From Streptomyces sp. NBC_01244 (lineage in GTDB: Bacteria; Actinomycetota; Actinomycetes; Streptomycetales; Streptomycetaceae), in the NCBI RefSeq assembly GCF_035987325.1, contig NZ_CP108488.1, positions 8,680,001 to 8,744,000 on the forward strand: DNA of 64,000 bases. The letters are read 5' to 3'. Below, in pieces: positions 21,327-31,237 of this stretch (positions within the stretch are counted from its first letter, which is position 1; every line of letters begins with the position of its first letter). The translations under genes were made by a program, and so were the position numbers. Below the pieces are notes generated by a model, which saw only the letters and a program-made list of their open reading frames with translations, ran no database searches and was not told the origin of the DNA.

Positions 21327-21344
21327 ATGGAGTAGGATCGCGGC

Positions 21345-21800
21345 GTGAACGGACAGGACGATCGACTCGAGGCGTGGCGGGCGCTGCTCCTCGCGCACAA
21401 CACCGCCGTGCGCGCCATCGAGAGCGACGTGCAGCGCGACGGCCGGATCCCCTTGACGTGGTACGACGTACTGCTCGAACTCAAGGCGGCGGGCGAGGGC
21501 GGGCTACGGATGCAGGAAGTGGCCAACCGGGTGGTCCTCAGCCGCACCCGGGTCAGCCGCCTGATCGACGAGATGGTGCGCGCCGGGCTCGTGGCCAAGC
21601 TGCCCGACCCCCACGACAAACGCGCCTCGTGGGCCGTCATCACGCCGGAGGGGGCCGAGGCCCATCGGGCGACGGCCCCGGTCTACATGCGCAGCATCCA
21701 AAAGCACTTCTCCGCGCACCTCACCGACGAGGAGGCCGCGGTGATCGCCCGGGCGCTGTTCAGGGTGGCCCAGCCCGACACCGACGTCCAACTGGGCTGA
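21345..21800 (+). CDS. MarR-family transcriptional regulator
   Basis: A 151-residue winged-helix regulator. HTH and wing are visible in WYDVLLELKAAGEGGLRMQE, VANRVVLSRTRVSRLIDEMV and LVAKLPDPHDKRASWAVITPE. It has no Cys, so it is not a thiol-switch type by its own sequence. It starts with GTG and is divergent from the rhodanese gene; the two palindromes between them make autoregulation likely. The ligand is unknown. Confidence 0.88.
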   Translation: MNGQDDRLEAWRALLLAHNTAVRAIESDVQRDGRIPLTWYDVLLELKAAGEGGLRMQEVANRVVLSRTRVSRLIDEMVRAGLVAKLPDPHDKRASWAVITPEGAEAHRATAPVYMRSIQKHFSAHLTDEEAAVIARALFRVAQPDTDVQLG

Positions 21801-21870
21801 CGTCCGGCGGGCCGGCGTCCTGCCGGGCCGGCGTCCAGCCGGGCTGACGTCCTGCCGGACCGGCGTCCAC
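21790..21870. repeat. Tandem GC-rich repeat after marR
   Basis: Imperfect units of the type cggcgtcctgccgggc occur about five times just after the marR stop. They separate marR from the terminator at 21910. Confidence 0.55.
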
Positions 21871-21909
21871 CTCGCGTACCGTGCGCGCACACCCGTGCGG
21901 GCGTCTTTC

Positions 21910-21946
21910 GGGCCGGGCCCGCCGCGCCGTGCGGCGGGCCCGGCCC
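21910..21946. terminator. Bidirectional hairpin between marR and fur-type gene
   Basis: A perfect 16-bp stem (arm gggccgggcccgccgc) with a 5-base loop lies between the convergent marR and Fur-type genes, 7 bases past the stop of the latter. It can serve both. Confidence 0.75.
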
Positions 21947-21952
21947 GTCTTC

Positions 21953-22363
21953 TCACGCGCAGGAGGAACAGAGTCCCCGATAGGTGACCTCGACCCCGGA
22001 CACCGTGAAGCCGAACCGCTGCTCGGCCGGGAGGCCGGCCAGCGGGTCGCCGGTGGGGTGGACGTCGCGGATCGTTCCGCAGCCGGAACACACCAGGTGC
22101 TGGTGCGGGTGGTGTGCGTTGGGGTCGTACCGTTTGGCGCGGCCGTCGGTGGTGACCTCCAGGACCTCGCCGAGGGAGACCAGCTCACCCAGGGCGTTGT
22201 AGACGGTGGCCCGGGAGATCTCCGGCAACCGCTCCACCGCGCGGGCGTGCACCTCGTCGGCGGTGAGGTGCACGTGGTCGCCGTCGAGCACCTCCGCGAC
22301 CACGCGCCGCTGGGAGGTCATCCGCCAGCCGCGCTCGCGCAGCCGCTCCAGCAGGTCACTCAT
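21953..22363 (-). CDS. Fur-family regulator (peroxide/iron-sensing type), partner of katG
   Basis: A 136-residue Fur-family repressor with winged helix (MTSQRRVVAEVL, SRATVYNALGELVSLGEV), the metal-binding HHPHQHLVC stretch (84-92) and two structural zinc CxxC motifs (Cys92/Cys95 and Cys132/Cys135). It is divergent from the catalase-peroxidase gene katG, the usual setting of FurA/FurS/CatR-type regulators in actinobacteria, which release catalase genes when oxidised by peroxide. Regulation of katG is inferred from position. The short direct repeat caggttcggcgggg lies just upstream of its start. Confidence 0.87.
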   Translation of the reverse strand: MSDLLERLRERGWRMTSQRRVVAEVLDGDHVHLTADEVHARAVERLPEISRATVYNALGELVSLGEVLEVTTDGRAKRYDPNAHHPHQHLVCSGCGTIRDVHPTGDPLAGLPAEQRFGFTVSGVEVTYRGLCSSCA

Positions 22364-22467
22364 ACCGGCTCACCACTTTCAGGTTCGGCGGGGGCAGGTT
22401 CGGCGGGGTACCGGGAATCTACCCGCGGACGTCCGGGATCCGACAGGATGTGGGCTTGGTGTCGTTC

Positions 22468-22495
22468 TTGACTTGGATTGCGTCCATCGTAGGAT
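22468..22495 (+). promoter_or_regulatory. Candidate katG promoter in the 332-bp fur-katG gap
   Basis: TTGACT (22468-22473) and TAGGAT (22490-22495) are separated by 16 bases, a good match to the housekeeping consensus. Transcription from about 22502 would give a leader of roughly 190 bases before katG. The gap 22364-22695 holds no gene. A Fur-type operator is expected near here, but I could not define one. Confidence 0.45.
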
Positions 22496-22572
22496 CGGTT
22501 GTGTTGATAGCCAAGGGACAGGAACGGTCCGGCGCAGCGCGAGACCGAACTTGAGACCGTCCGCGACGGTGA

Positions 22573-24927
<2,355 letters not shown>

Positions 24928-24934
24928 TCCCGGC

Positions 24935-24973
24935 GCCCGGGCCGGCCCGCCGCGAACGGCGGCCGGCCCGGGC
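24935..24973. terminator. Hairpin after katG
   Basis: An approximately 17-bp stem with one bulge (arm gcccgggccggcc) and a CGAA loop lies 8 bases after the katG stop. Confidence 0.7.
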
Positions 24974-25120
24974 CCCCGGCGGGGCCCGTGGGCTCCGGGT
25001 CCCCGGCGCGTCGCCACGGGGCCGCGTTCACCCGGACGGCGGAGCAGCGGGGGCCGCGCGCGCCGTGCCGGGGCAGTCTGTGCGTAGGACCGCCATCACC
25101 GCACAGACGAGGACCGCGCC

Positions 25121-25471
25121 ATGTCCCACAGCAGGCGTATCAGCATCATCGCGGGAACGGCAGCGCTGCTGCTGACGGCCACCGCCTGCTCGGGCCTGGG
25201 CCGGAGCACCGTCGGGATGCTCGAACTCCGCGGCCACGACTCGCCGCTCGAGGTGAGCTACATCAACACCTCGGTCAAGGGCTGTCAGAAGATCGGCCTG
25301 CCCAAGGGGGCGACCCACGTGGAGAACAACACCCTCGTGGACGTCGTCCTCTACCAGACGGAAGACTGCCGCAAGCTCGACCGCGGCGACGGCACCTACG
25401 TGGCCACGACCCTCTCGAACGTCACGGCTCCTCAGGCCCTGCCCTGGCGCAGCTTCAGCGTCATCCACTGA
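25121..25471 (+). CDS. Small lipoprotein of unknown function
   Basis: A 116-residue product with a lipoprotein signal: basic SRR, hydrophobic [14 protein letters not shown], then lipobox Cys in ATAC. Two further Cys (VKGCQKIG and TEDCRKLD) may pair. No named domain is recognised. It is probably anchored to the outer face of the membrane. A 52-bp gap separates it from the TrkA-N gene downstream on the same strand, so co-transcription is possible. Confidence 0.75.
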   Translation: MSHSRRISIIAGTAALLLTATACSGLGRSTVGMLELRGHDSPLEVSYINTSVKGCQKIGLPKGATHVENNTLVDVVLYQTEDCRKLDRGDGTYVATTLSNVTAPQALPWRSFSVIH

Positions 25472-25523
25472 CGCACGGGCGCCCGCCGCCGGACCGGACC
25501 GGCCGGCACGGCATGCTGGGACG

Positions 25524-27545
25524 GTGTCCCCTCCTTCCGCGCATCCTCACCAACAGACCGAATCCGCAGACCTGATGGTCGTCTGCGGGGACGACGGGCT
25601 CGCCCACCGGCTGGCAGCGGAGCTCCGCGACGTGTACGAGGAGCGGGTGACGCTGGTCGTGCCCGCCGTCCGCGAGGTACGGCCCGGAGCAGGTCCCGGA
25701 CAGAGCCGGACCCGGGCCCGGGTCGGGGCCGGGCGCGCGCTGCTCGGGCGGTTCCCGGCCGCGCGGATCCGTACGGCCGCCGGGGACCGTACGGCCGCCG
25801 CGGGGGAGGCGCCCGTACCGGAACTGCGGGTGCTGGAGGCTCCCGCCCCCGACGAGGAGGCGCTGGCCGCCGCCGGAGTGACCGGGGCGGCCGCACTGGC
25901 ACTCGTCTACGAGGACGACGAGACGAACGTACGGGCCGCCCTGGTGGCCCGTCGGCTGAACCCCAGGCTGCGGCTCGTCATCCGCCTCTACAACCGCAAA
26001 CTCGGCCAGCACCTCGAGGAGTTGCTCGACCAGGCGGCGCTCGTCGCGGAACCCGGCATCGACCGGCGGGGGCTCGACACCGCCACGACGGTGCTCTCCG
26101 ACGCCGATACGGCCGCCCCCGCCCTCGTCGCCTCAGCGGTCGCCGGCACCAGCAAGGTGATCCAGGCAGACGGGCTGCTCCTGCGCGCGGTGGAGCGCAC
26201 ACCTCCGGGCCCCGGCGAGGTCGCCGAACCGGGCCTGTGCACGCTGGCCCTGCTCTCCGCCACCGCCGTGGACCCGGCCGGCGCCGACGGATCGGAGCTC
26301 GGCGGCGACCGGGGTCCGCAACTCCTCCCGGACGACCGGTCGGTGGCGGCCGCGACCGGGCGCGGGATCGTCGCACTGGAAGCGGTCTCCCACGCCACGG
26401 CCGCACAGGAAGGGCGACGGCTGAACCAGGTCTCCCTGCCGGTGGGTTCACTGTTCTCCCGCAGGCTCCGCTGGTCGCTGGCCGGGATCACGGCCGCCGT
26501 CGGCGCCCTGGCCGTGGCCTCCTCCCTGGTCACGGGGGACACCCCGCTGCACGCCGTCTACCTGACCCTGCTCGACGTCTTCGCGATCAACGACCCCGCG
26601 CTCGACCAGCCCACCGAGCGGCAACTCCTGCAGATCCTGGCCGGCTTCGTCGGGCTGCTCCTGCTGCCCGTCCTGGTCGCGGCGGCGCTCGAGGCGCTGG
26701 GCGCCTTCCGTACCGCCACGGCCCTGCGCAGACCGCCGCGCGGACTCTCCGGCCACGTCGTGCTGCTCGGCCTCGGCAAGGTCGGCGCCCGGGTGCTCGC
26801 GCGGCTGCGGGAGCTGGGGATCCCCGTGGTGTGCGTGGAGTCCGATCCCGGGGCCCGCGGAATCGCCCTCGCACGCCGCCTGCACGTGCCCGTCGTGGTC
26901 GGAGACGTCACCGACGAAGGGGTCCTGGAGGCCGCCCGGATCCACCGCGCCGCCGCCCTGCTGGCGGTGACCAGCTCGGACACCACCAATCTGGAGGCCG
27001 CGCTCTACGCCCGCTCGGTGAAACCCGACGTACGGGTGGTGATGCGGCTGTACGACAACGAGTTCGCCACCGCCGTCTACCGCACCCTGCGCGAGGCGCA
27101 CCCGGCGGCCCTCACCCGGAGCCGCAGCGTTTCCCACCTGGCCGCGCCCGCGTTCGCCGGGGCGATGATGGGCCGCCAGGTGCTCGGCGCGATCCCGGTG
27201 GAGCGCAGGGTGCTGGTGTTCGCGGTGCTGGAGGTGGCCGGCCATCCCCAGCTCGAGGGGCGCACCATCGCGGAATCGTTCCGGCCCGGTGCGTGGCGGG
27301 TCGTCGCCCTGGACACCGCCGCCCCGGCGAACCGCCGCCCCGGCCTCGCCACGGAACCGGGCTACGACGCGGCCAGGCGGCCCGCCCTGGTGTGGGACCT
27401 GCGCCCCGGCTACGTCCTGCGGCCGGAGGACCGCGTGGTCATGGCCGCCACCCGGCGCGGGCTGGCGGAACTGCTCGGCCGCGGGCAGGCCCGTACGGCC
27501 GGGGCCGGGGACACCGCGGCGGGTCAGTCCGGCCGACCGGTCTGA
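25524..27545 (+). CDS. Membrane protein with two TrkA-N (RCK-like) NAD-binding domains
   Basis: A 673-residue protein. An N-terminal Rossmann domain (LMVVCGDDGLAHRLAAEL) is followed by two hydrophobic segments (WSLAGITAAVGALAVASSLV and LAGFVGLLLLPVLVAAALEA) and a second canonical TrkA-N domain (HVVLLGLGKVGARVLARL, VVGDVTDEGVLEAARIHRAA, LLAVTSSDTTNLEAALYARS). This is the layout of a 2TM channel flanked by RCK-like domains. The loop between the helices (YLTLLDVFAINDPA) lacks the potassium selectivity filter TxGYG. It may be a regulatory or non-potassium transport protein. GTG start. Its 3' end overlaps a convergent gene by 22 bp. Confidence 0.8.
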   Translation: MSPPSAHPHQQTESADLMVVCGDDGLAHRLAAELRDVYEERVTLVVPAVREVRPGAGPGQSRTRARVGAGRALLGRFPAARIRTAAGDRTAAAGEAPVPELRVLEAPAPDEEALAAAGVTGAAALALVYEDDETNVRAALVARRLNPRLRLVIRLYNRKLGQHLEELLDQAALVAEPGIDRRGLDTATTVLSDADTAAPALVASAVAGTSKVIQADGLLLRAVERTPPGPGEVAEPGLCTLALLSATAVDPAGADGSELGGDRGPQLLPDDRSVAAATGRGIVALEAVSHATAAQEGRRLNQVSLPVGSLFSRRLRWSLAGITAAVGALAVASSLVTGDTPLHAVYLTLLDVFAINDPALDQPTERQLLQILAGFVGLLLLPVLVAAALEALGAFRTATALRRPPRGLSGHVVLLGLGKVGARVLARLRELGIPVVCVESDPGARGIALARRLHVPVVVGDVTDEGVLEAARIHRAAALLAVTSSDTTNLEAALYARSVKPDVRVVMRLYDNEFATAVYRTLREAHPAALTRSRSVSHLAAPAFAGAMMGRQVLGAIPVERRVLVFAVLEVAGHPQLEGRTIAESFRPGAWRVVALDTAAPANRRPGLATEPGYDAARRPALVWDLRPGYVLRPEDRVVMAATRRGLAELLGRGQARTAGAGDTAAGQSGRPV

Positions 27546-28084
27546 TCCGCCTGCTCGGTGAGATCCGCCTGCTCGGTGACATCCGTCTGATCCGCCTGAT
27601 CCGCCTGATCCGTCGCCGCCCGCGGTCCGGACGGGACCGGGTCGGTGCGCAGGAGGACGTGGTGCGTGCCGTGCCCGGCGGCGTCGACGTGCACGACGTG
27701 GCTGCCGACGCGCACGGTCTGGGAGCCCGCGGCGAACCAGCAGCCGGTGGGGCCCTGCGCGTACGGCAGCGGGGACCACACCTCCAGGAAGGTGCTGCCG
27801 TCGAGGTTGCTCCCCGTTTCGATCAGGCGGATGCCGTCGGGGCGCAGGACTCCCACGTCGTGGCCGGGGGCGCCGACGTGGTGGTGGAAGGTGATCTGCC
27901 GGCCGTCGTACGAGGTGGTTCCGGCGAACCCGCGGCTGTCCGCGTACAGGGTGTCGGTCTGGAGCCACACGACGTGCTCCGTTTCCCGGAGCGGGCCGCC
28001 GTTCCGGCTGATTCCGGTGCGAAGCCAGGCGCCGTGGCGTGGCGCGTCCACTGCGGGGGCCTCAGGCCCGGTCGCCGTGGACAC
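27524..28084 (-). CDS. Hypothetical protein with repeated C-terminal tail
   Basis: A 186-residue soluble protein with no signal peptide. The core (residues 15-150) is rich in beta-type segments such as GRQITFHHHVGAPGHDVGVL and STFLEVWSPLPYAQG. The last 30 residues are a TDQADQ/TEQADL repeat encoded by a tandem repeat. It is not a family I recognise. It starts with GTG preceded by GTGAAG and overlaps the end of the TrkA-N gene tail-to-tail. The tail looks like a recent expansion rather than a functional domain. Confidence 0.6.
   Translation of the reverse strand: MSTATGPEAPAVDAPRHGAWLRTGISRNGGPLRETEHVVWLQTDTLYADSRGFAGTTSYDGRQITFHHHVGAPGHDVGVLRPDGIRLIETGSNLDGSTFLEVWSPLPYAQGPTGCWFAAGSQTVRVGSHVVHVDAAGHGTHHVLLRTDPVPSGPRAATDQADQADQTDVTEQADLTEQADQTGRPD
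27544..27612. repeat. Tandem repeat at convergent gene ends
   Basis: Imperfect units such as gatccgcctgctcggtga and gatccgcct fill the overlap and the 3' end of the 27524-28084 gene, encoding its TDQADQ tail. Confidence 0.7.
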
Positions 28085-28223
28085 CGGTGGACTTCACCCG
28101 TGCGGTGGTGGAGGTCTCCATGGCGACACAGTAACGGCGGAGCGGGAGGCACGGAGGGTCTCGGACAGGACTGCTCCGCCCCGGTTCGGGGGGCGGTCCG
28201 GGGGCTGTCGTAGCATCACGGAC

Positions 28224-28727
28224 ATGCAGCCCATCCGCGCCCGTCACCGCGCCTCGGCCCTCGCCGCGGGCGTCGTGGCGGTGCTGCTGCTCGTCTGTGG
28301 CGGGCTGTTCACGCATCCCGCGTCCGCGGGGGACGCGGCGGGCACGCGGATGGCCGGGGCGCCGCCGAACGGGTCGCCTGCCATGGCCGGTATGGCCGGT
28401 ATGGCCGGGGCCGAGATGGCCGGTATGGCCGCGACGGCAGGGATGGGCGAGGCGCCGGTGACCGCCGGGACGCCCGCGATGGCCACGGCCCCGGAGAGCG
28501 GCGCTGGCGCGGGCACCGACGGAGACTGCTCGGCCTCCGGGCAGGACTGCCCGCTGGCGTCGGCGTACGCGCCCACCGTGCAGGCCGGTCCGGCCGGAGA
28601 TCTCGCCGGCTGCGCCATATGGGGGACGCGGTCCGTGGCCGACGGCCACCCGCGGCCCGTGCCGCCCCCGGAACGCTCCCGCCCGAGAGCACCCGATCTC
28701 GACTCCCTCTGCGTCAGCCGGACCTGA
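28224..28727 (+). CDS. Met-rich secreted or membrane-anchored protein, possible copper binder
   Basis: A 167-residue product with an N-terminal signal or anchor (ALAAGVVAVLLLVCGGLF). Residues 45-80 repeat MAG and GM units (PAMAGMAGMAGAEMAGMAA) encoded by a 9-bp repeat. A Cys pair follows (GDCSASGQDCPLASA) and another Cys at AGCAIWG. Met-rich repeats plus Cys are typical of exported copper-binding proteins. It precedes a TauE/SafE-cupredoxin remnant and an HMA copper chaperone on the same strand, which supports a copper role. It may belong to a small actinobacterial DUF family; I could not confirm which. Confidence 0.68.
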   Translation: MQPIRARHRASALAAGVVAVLLLVCGGLFTHPASAGDAAGTRMAGAPPNGSPAMAGMAGMAGAEMAGMAATAGMGEAPVTAGTPAMATAPESGAGAGTDGDCSASGQDCPLASAYAPTVQAGPAGDLAGCAIWGTRSVADGHPRPVPPPERSRPRAPDLDSLCVSRT

Positions 28728-28828
28728 CCGGTCCCGCACCGGTACCCGCCCGCTCGCCGGACGGCCGGGGTGCTTCGCCGTGTCCTGATCCACCGCGACG
28801 TACAGGGTGTCCGTTCCCCACGGCTTCA

Positions 28829-29514
28829 TCCACCGCGTTGTTCGTCACCGGTGTCTCCACCGGTCTGTTCGCCCACGGCCGTCACCATCCCGGCCGTGCT
28901 CGGCTTCCTGACCGTGCTGATCCCCTGCGGGGTGACCCTGAGCGTCGAGCTCCTCGCCGTCACCTCGGGCGGCCCCCTCGCGGGAGCGGCCGTCATGGCC
29001 GGCTTCGTCCTCGGGACCGGACCGCTCTTCGCCGCCCTCGGCTTCTTCCTGCGCTCCGCCGCCGGGCTGTGGCAGGGGCGGCTGACTCTGGCGACCGCCG
29101 TCGTGGTGCTGCTCGTCGCGGTGTGGACCCTCGGCAGCGGGCTGCGGCTCGGCGGCTGGTGGCCCACCGGAGACCCCGCGGCGGTCGCCGCCCCCGAGGC
29201 GGCCCGGACGGTGGTGCTCAACCCTGACGGCACGCAGACCGTGACCATCCGGGCCCGTACGAACGCGTACGCACCGGCCGCCGTCATCGCGAAGGCGGGC
29301 GTCCCCACCACCCTGGTCGTCGCCACGCAGGGGACGGGCGGCTGCGTCCGCGCCTTCGTCATCCCCGACCTCGGCGTCCAGGAGATCCTCCCCACGACCG
29401 GGACCACCGGCATCGACCTGGGTGCGCGGAAGCCGGGGACCCTCGAGTACAGCTGCGGCATGGGCATGTACGGCGGCCGGGATCACCTTCGAGAGCCAGG
29501 AGGGCACCTCGTGA
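28829..29514 (+). pseudogene. Broken TauE/SafE-type transporter with cupredoxin domain
   Basis: Two lesions are visible. The N-terminal fragment STALFVTGVSTGLFA (about 28832-28870) is in one frame; the rest, from VLGFLTVLIPCGVTLSVELL onward, is in another. The middle of the transporter's first half, with its usual CAxxQGGLL segment, is missing. Second, a cupredoxin domain (AYAPAAVIAKAGVPTTLVVA, GGCVRAFVIPDLG, LEYSCGMGMY) is cut by one extra G in the run at 29479-29481. Removing it restores ITFESQEGTS and a stop at 29512-29514, overlapping the HMA start as GTGA. As written, the frame runs on into the HMA gene as a false fusion. The intact parent would be a copper- or sulfite-type exporter. Confidence 0.7.
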
Positions 29515-29726
29515 GGGAGCGCATGGAGTTCACCGTGACCGGCATGCACTGCACCGGTTGCGGGCTGCTGATCGACGACGAGGTGGAGGAGTTGGCGGGG
29601 GTGGTCGCCAGCGCCACGGGCGTCCGCGCCGGCCGCACCGTCGTCGACGCCGACCGGGCCGTCGACCCGGCCGCCGTCATCGCGGCGATCGCCGCCGCCG
29701 GCTACACGGCGCACCACGCACCGTGA
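29511..29726 (+). CDS. HMA-domain copper chaperone (CopZ-like)
   Basis: A 71-residue ferredoxin-fold metal chaperone with the metal motif MHCTGC (FTVTGMHCTGCGLLIDDEV) and the closing AAIAAAGYTAHHAP. It binds Cu(I) and hands it to a transporter or regulator. I chose GTG 29511, with AGGAGG at 29498-29503, because it overlaps the repaired stop of the upstream cupredoxin gene by GTGA; ATG 29523 is the alternative. Because of the frameshift upstream it can be read as a C-terminal domain of a 318-residue fusion, but the two-gene reading is better supported. Confidence 0.75.
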   Translation: MRERMEFTVTGMHCTGCGLLIDDEVEELAGVVASATGVRAGRTVVDADRAVDPAAVIAAIAAAGYTAHHAP

Positions 29727-29769
29727 TCCGTGATCCGTGATCCGTGATCCGTGATCCGTGATCCGTGCT
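29721..29769. repeat. 7-bp tandem repeat
   Basis: Six copies of ccgtgat plus one diverged copy, in perfect head-to-tail order. The first copy holds the HMA stop codon. No function is evident; it is a classic slippage-prone array. Confidence 0.85.
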
Positions 29770-29825
29770 CTACGATCTCGGTGCCCGGCGGGCCCGGGAC
29801 GACCGGAGCTGAGAAAAGGACTGAC

Positions 29826-30440
29826 ATGCCAAACGGTTTCACGGGCGTCCCGCCCACCACCCTCGCCGACCTCCTCGGGCGCGAGCAGGTCATGGACATC
29901 GGCATCCGCCCGCTGTGGGACGCCCCGCGCGTCGCGGGACCCGCGTACACGGTGCGGTGCGAGCCCGGGGACAACCTGATGCTGCACGCGGCCATCTACC
30001 GCGCCGAGCCCGGCTCGGTCATCGTCGTGGAATCGGGCGACCTGGACCACGCGCTCGCCGGCGGCAACGTGTGCGCGGTCGCCCAGCGGCGCGGCATCGC
30101 CGCGTTCGTGCTGGACGGGCTGCTGCGCGACCTCGGGGAGGTGCGCGAAGCGGGCTTCCCGGTCTTCGCCCGCGGAGTCGTCCCCATCCCGGGCGCCAAG
30201 AAGAAGCTCGGCTCGCTCGGTGGCCCGGTCCGGGTCGGCGGCGTGAGCGTGCACCCCGGTGACATCGTGGTCGCCGACGAGGAGGGCATCGTGGTCACCC
30301 CGGCCGCCCGGCAGGAGGAGATCCTGAGCGCCGCCCTGGACAGGCTGGCCAAGGAGGCCGGGCAGTCCCTGGATGCCTGGGAGGAGCAGCACCGCGCCCG
30401 CGTCGAGAAGGCGTTGGGCGGCCTCGGCTTCACCGGCTGA
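29826..30440 (+). CDS. RraA-like / 4-hydroxy-4-methyl-2-oxoglutarate aldolase-fold protein
   Basis: A 204-residue protein of the RraA/HMG-aldolase fold. Motifs: TTLADLLGREQVMDIGIRPL, the substrate loop GDNLMLHAAIYRAEPGSVIV, AGGNVCAVAQRRGIAAFVLDG-type region (metal and substrate Asp near VLDGLLRD), and PGDIVVADEEGIVV. Family members are pyruvate-type aldolases or RNase E inhibitors; Streptomyces copies are often misnamed dimethylmenaquinone methyltransferases. The ATG at 29826 follows GAGAAAAGGA. It stands alone between the 7-bp repeat and the universal stress gene. Confidence 0.85.
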   Translation: MPNGFTGVPPTTLADLLGREQVMDIGIRPLWDAPRVAGPAYTVRCEPGDNLMLHAAIYRAEPGSVIVVESGDLDHALAGGNVCAVAQRRGIAAFVLDGLLRDLGEVREAGFPVFARGVVPIPGAKKKLGSLGGPVRVGGVSVHPGDIVVADEEGIVVTPAARQEEILSAALDRLAKEAGQSLDAWEEQHRARVEKALGGLGFTG

Positions 30441-30596
30441 CCGCACGTGCGCCGGGCCCCCGCGTCAGGGACCCGTCAGGGCTTCCGCGTTCCACGTCAG
30501 GGCTCTGTCAGAAGTCCGCCGGGGGAGGGGCGAACGCCCCGTCGCCGTCGTTTCCTTGAGGCGACGGAGCGGCAGCGGACGGGGAGGACGGCCACG

Positions 30597-31124
30597 TTGC
30601 GGGGACGAGTGGTGGTGGGGGCGTACGGATCCCTCGGGAGCCTGACGGCATTGCACGCGGCGCACGCCGAGGCCCGGGCGCGGGAGGCGGAACTGCGGGT
30701 CGTACTGGCCTGGCAGCCGCCGCTCGGCGGCCTGGGCGCCCGGCGCGGCGGGGGAGGGACCGCGCTGCTCACCGCCTCGCGGGACGCGGCGGTCGAGCGG
30801 TTGCGGGAGGTCCTCGACACCGCCTTCGGGGGTGCCCCGCCGGGCGTGACCCTGGCCGGGCTGGTGGTCATGGGCACCCCGGGCGCTGCCCTGGTGGGCG
30901 AGGCCCGGGACCCCGGCGACCTGCTGGTGGTGGGTACGGGACCGCGCGGCCCCCTGCTGCGAGCCCTGCGGCCCTCGGTGTCCCGGTACTGCCTGGCGCA
31001 CGCCCCCTGTCCGGTGCTGGCCGTGCCGCCCGGCCCGCTGCGGGCCGACCTGAACGCCGTACGCCGCCGCATCGTGTGGCGTCGGACCCTGGACGCGGGA
31101 GACCTGGTCAGACGGGCGGCGTGA
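30597..31124 (+). CDS. Universal stress protein (UspA family)
   Basis: A 175-residue single USP domain: RVVVGAYGSLGSLTALHAAH at the start, ARDPGDLLVVGTGPRGPLLR and SRYCLAHAPCPVLAVPP at the end. The glycine loop VGTGPRGPLLRALRPSVS is the ATP-binding motif in slightly degenerate form. I chose TTG 30597, 10 bases after GGGGAGGA, because the fold begins right there; GTG 30609 is an alternative. The longer frame to 30447 would add an unstructured Arg-rich tail. USP proteins act in the cytosol under stress. Confidence 0.78.
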   Translation: MRGRVVVGAYGSLGSLTALHAAHAEARAREAELRVVLAWQPPLGGLGARRGGGGTALLTASRDAAVERLREVLDTAFGGAPPGVTLAGLVVMGTPGAALVGEARDPGDLLVVGTGPRGPLLRALRPSVSRYCLAHAPCPVLAVPPGPLRADLNAVRRRIVWRRTLDAGDLVRRAA

Positions 31125-31165
31125 CCCGGCCACGTGATCCGGCCACGTGATCCGGTCGCGTGATC
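31125..31165. repeat. Short tandem repeat after usp gene
   Basis: Three imperfect units of ccggccacgtgat lie directly after the stop codon and lead into the hairpin at 31160. Confidence 0.5.
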
Positions 31166-31202
31166 CGGCCCCGGCCGCGTCACGCGACGGGGGCCGGATC
31201 AC
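31160..31202. terminator. Bidirectional hairpin between usp and the urease/amt operon
   Basis: A perfect 13-bp stem (gtgatccggcccc / ggggccggatcac) with a 17-base loop sits between the convergent usp and amt genes. It probably ends the ten-gene urea operon. Confidence 0.7.
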
Positions 31203-31237
31203 CTGGTGCGGCCGTGGTCAGCCGTACTCAGCCGTGC

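Noticed and set aside
28770..29726. A true 318-residue transporter-cupredoxin-HMA fusion
   Set aside because: The transporter part lacks its N-terminal half, and removing one base restores a normal stop and a GTGA overlap, so decay or error is the simpler reading.
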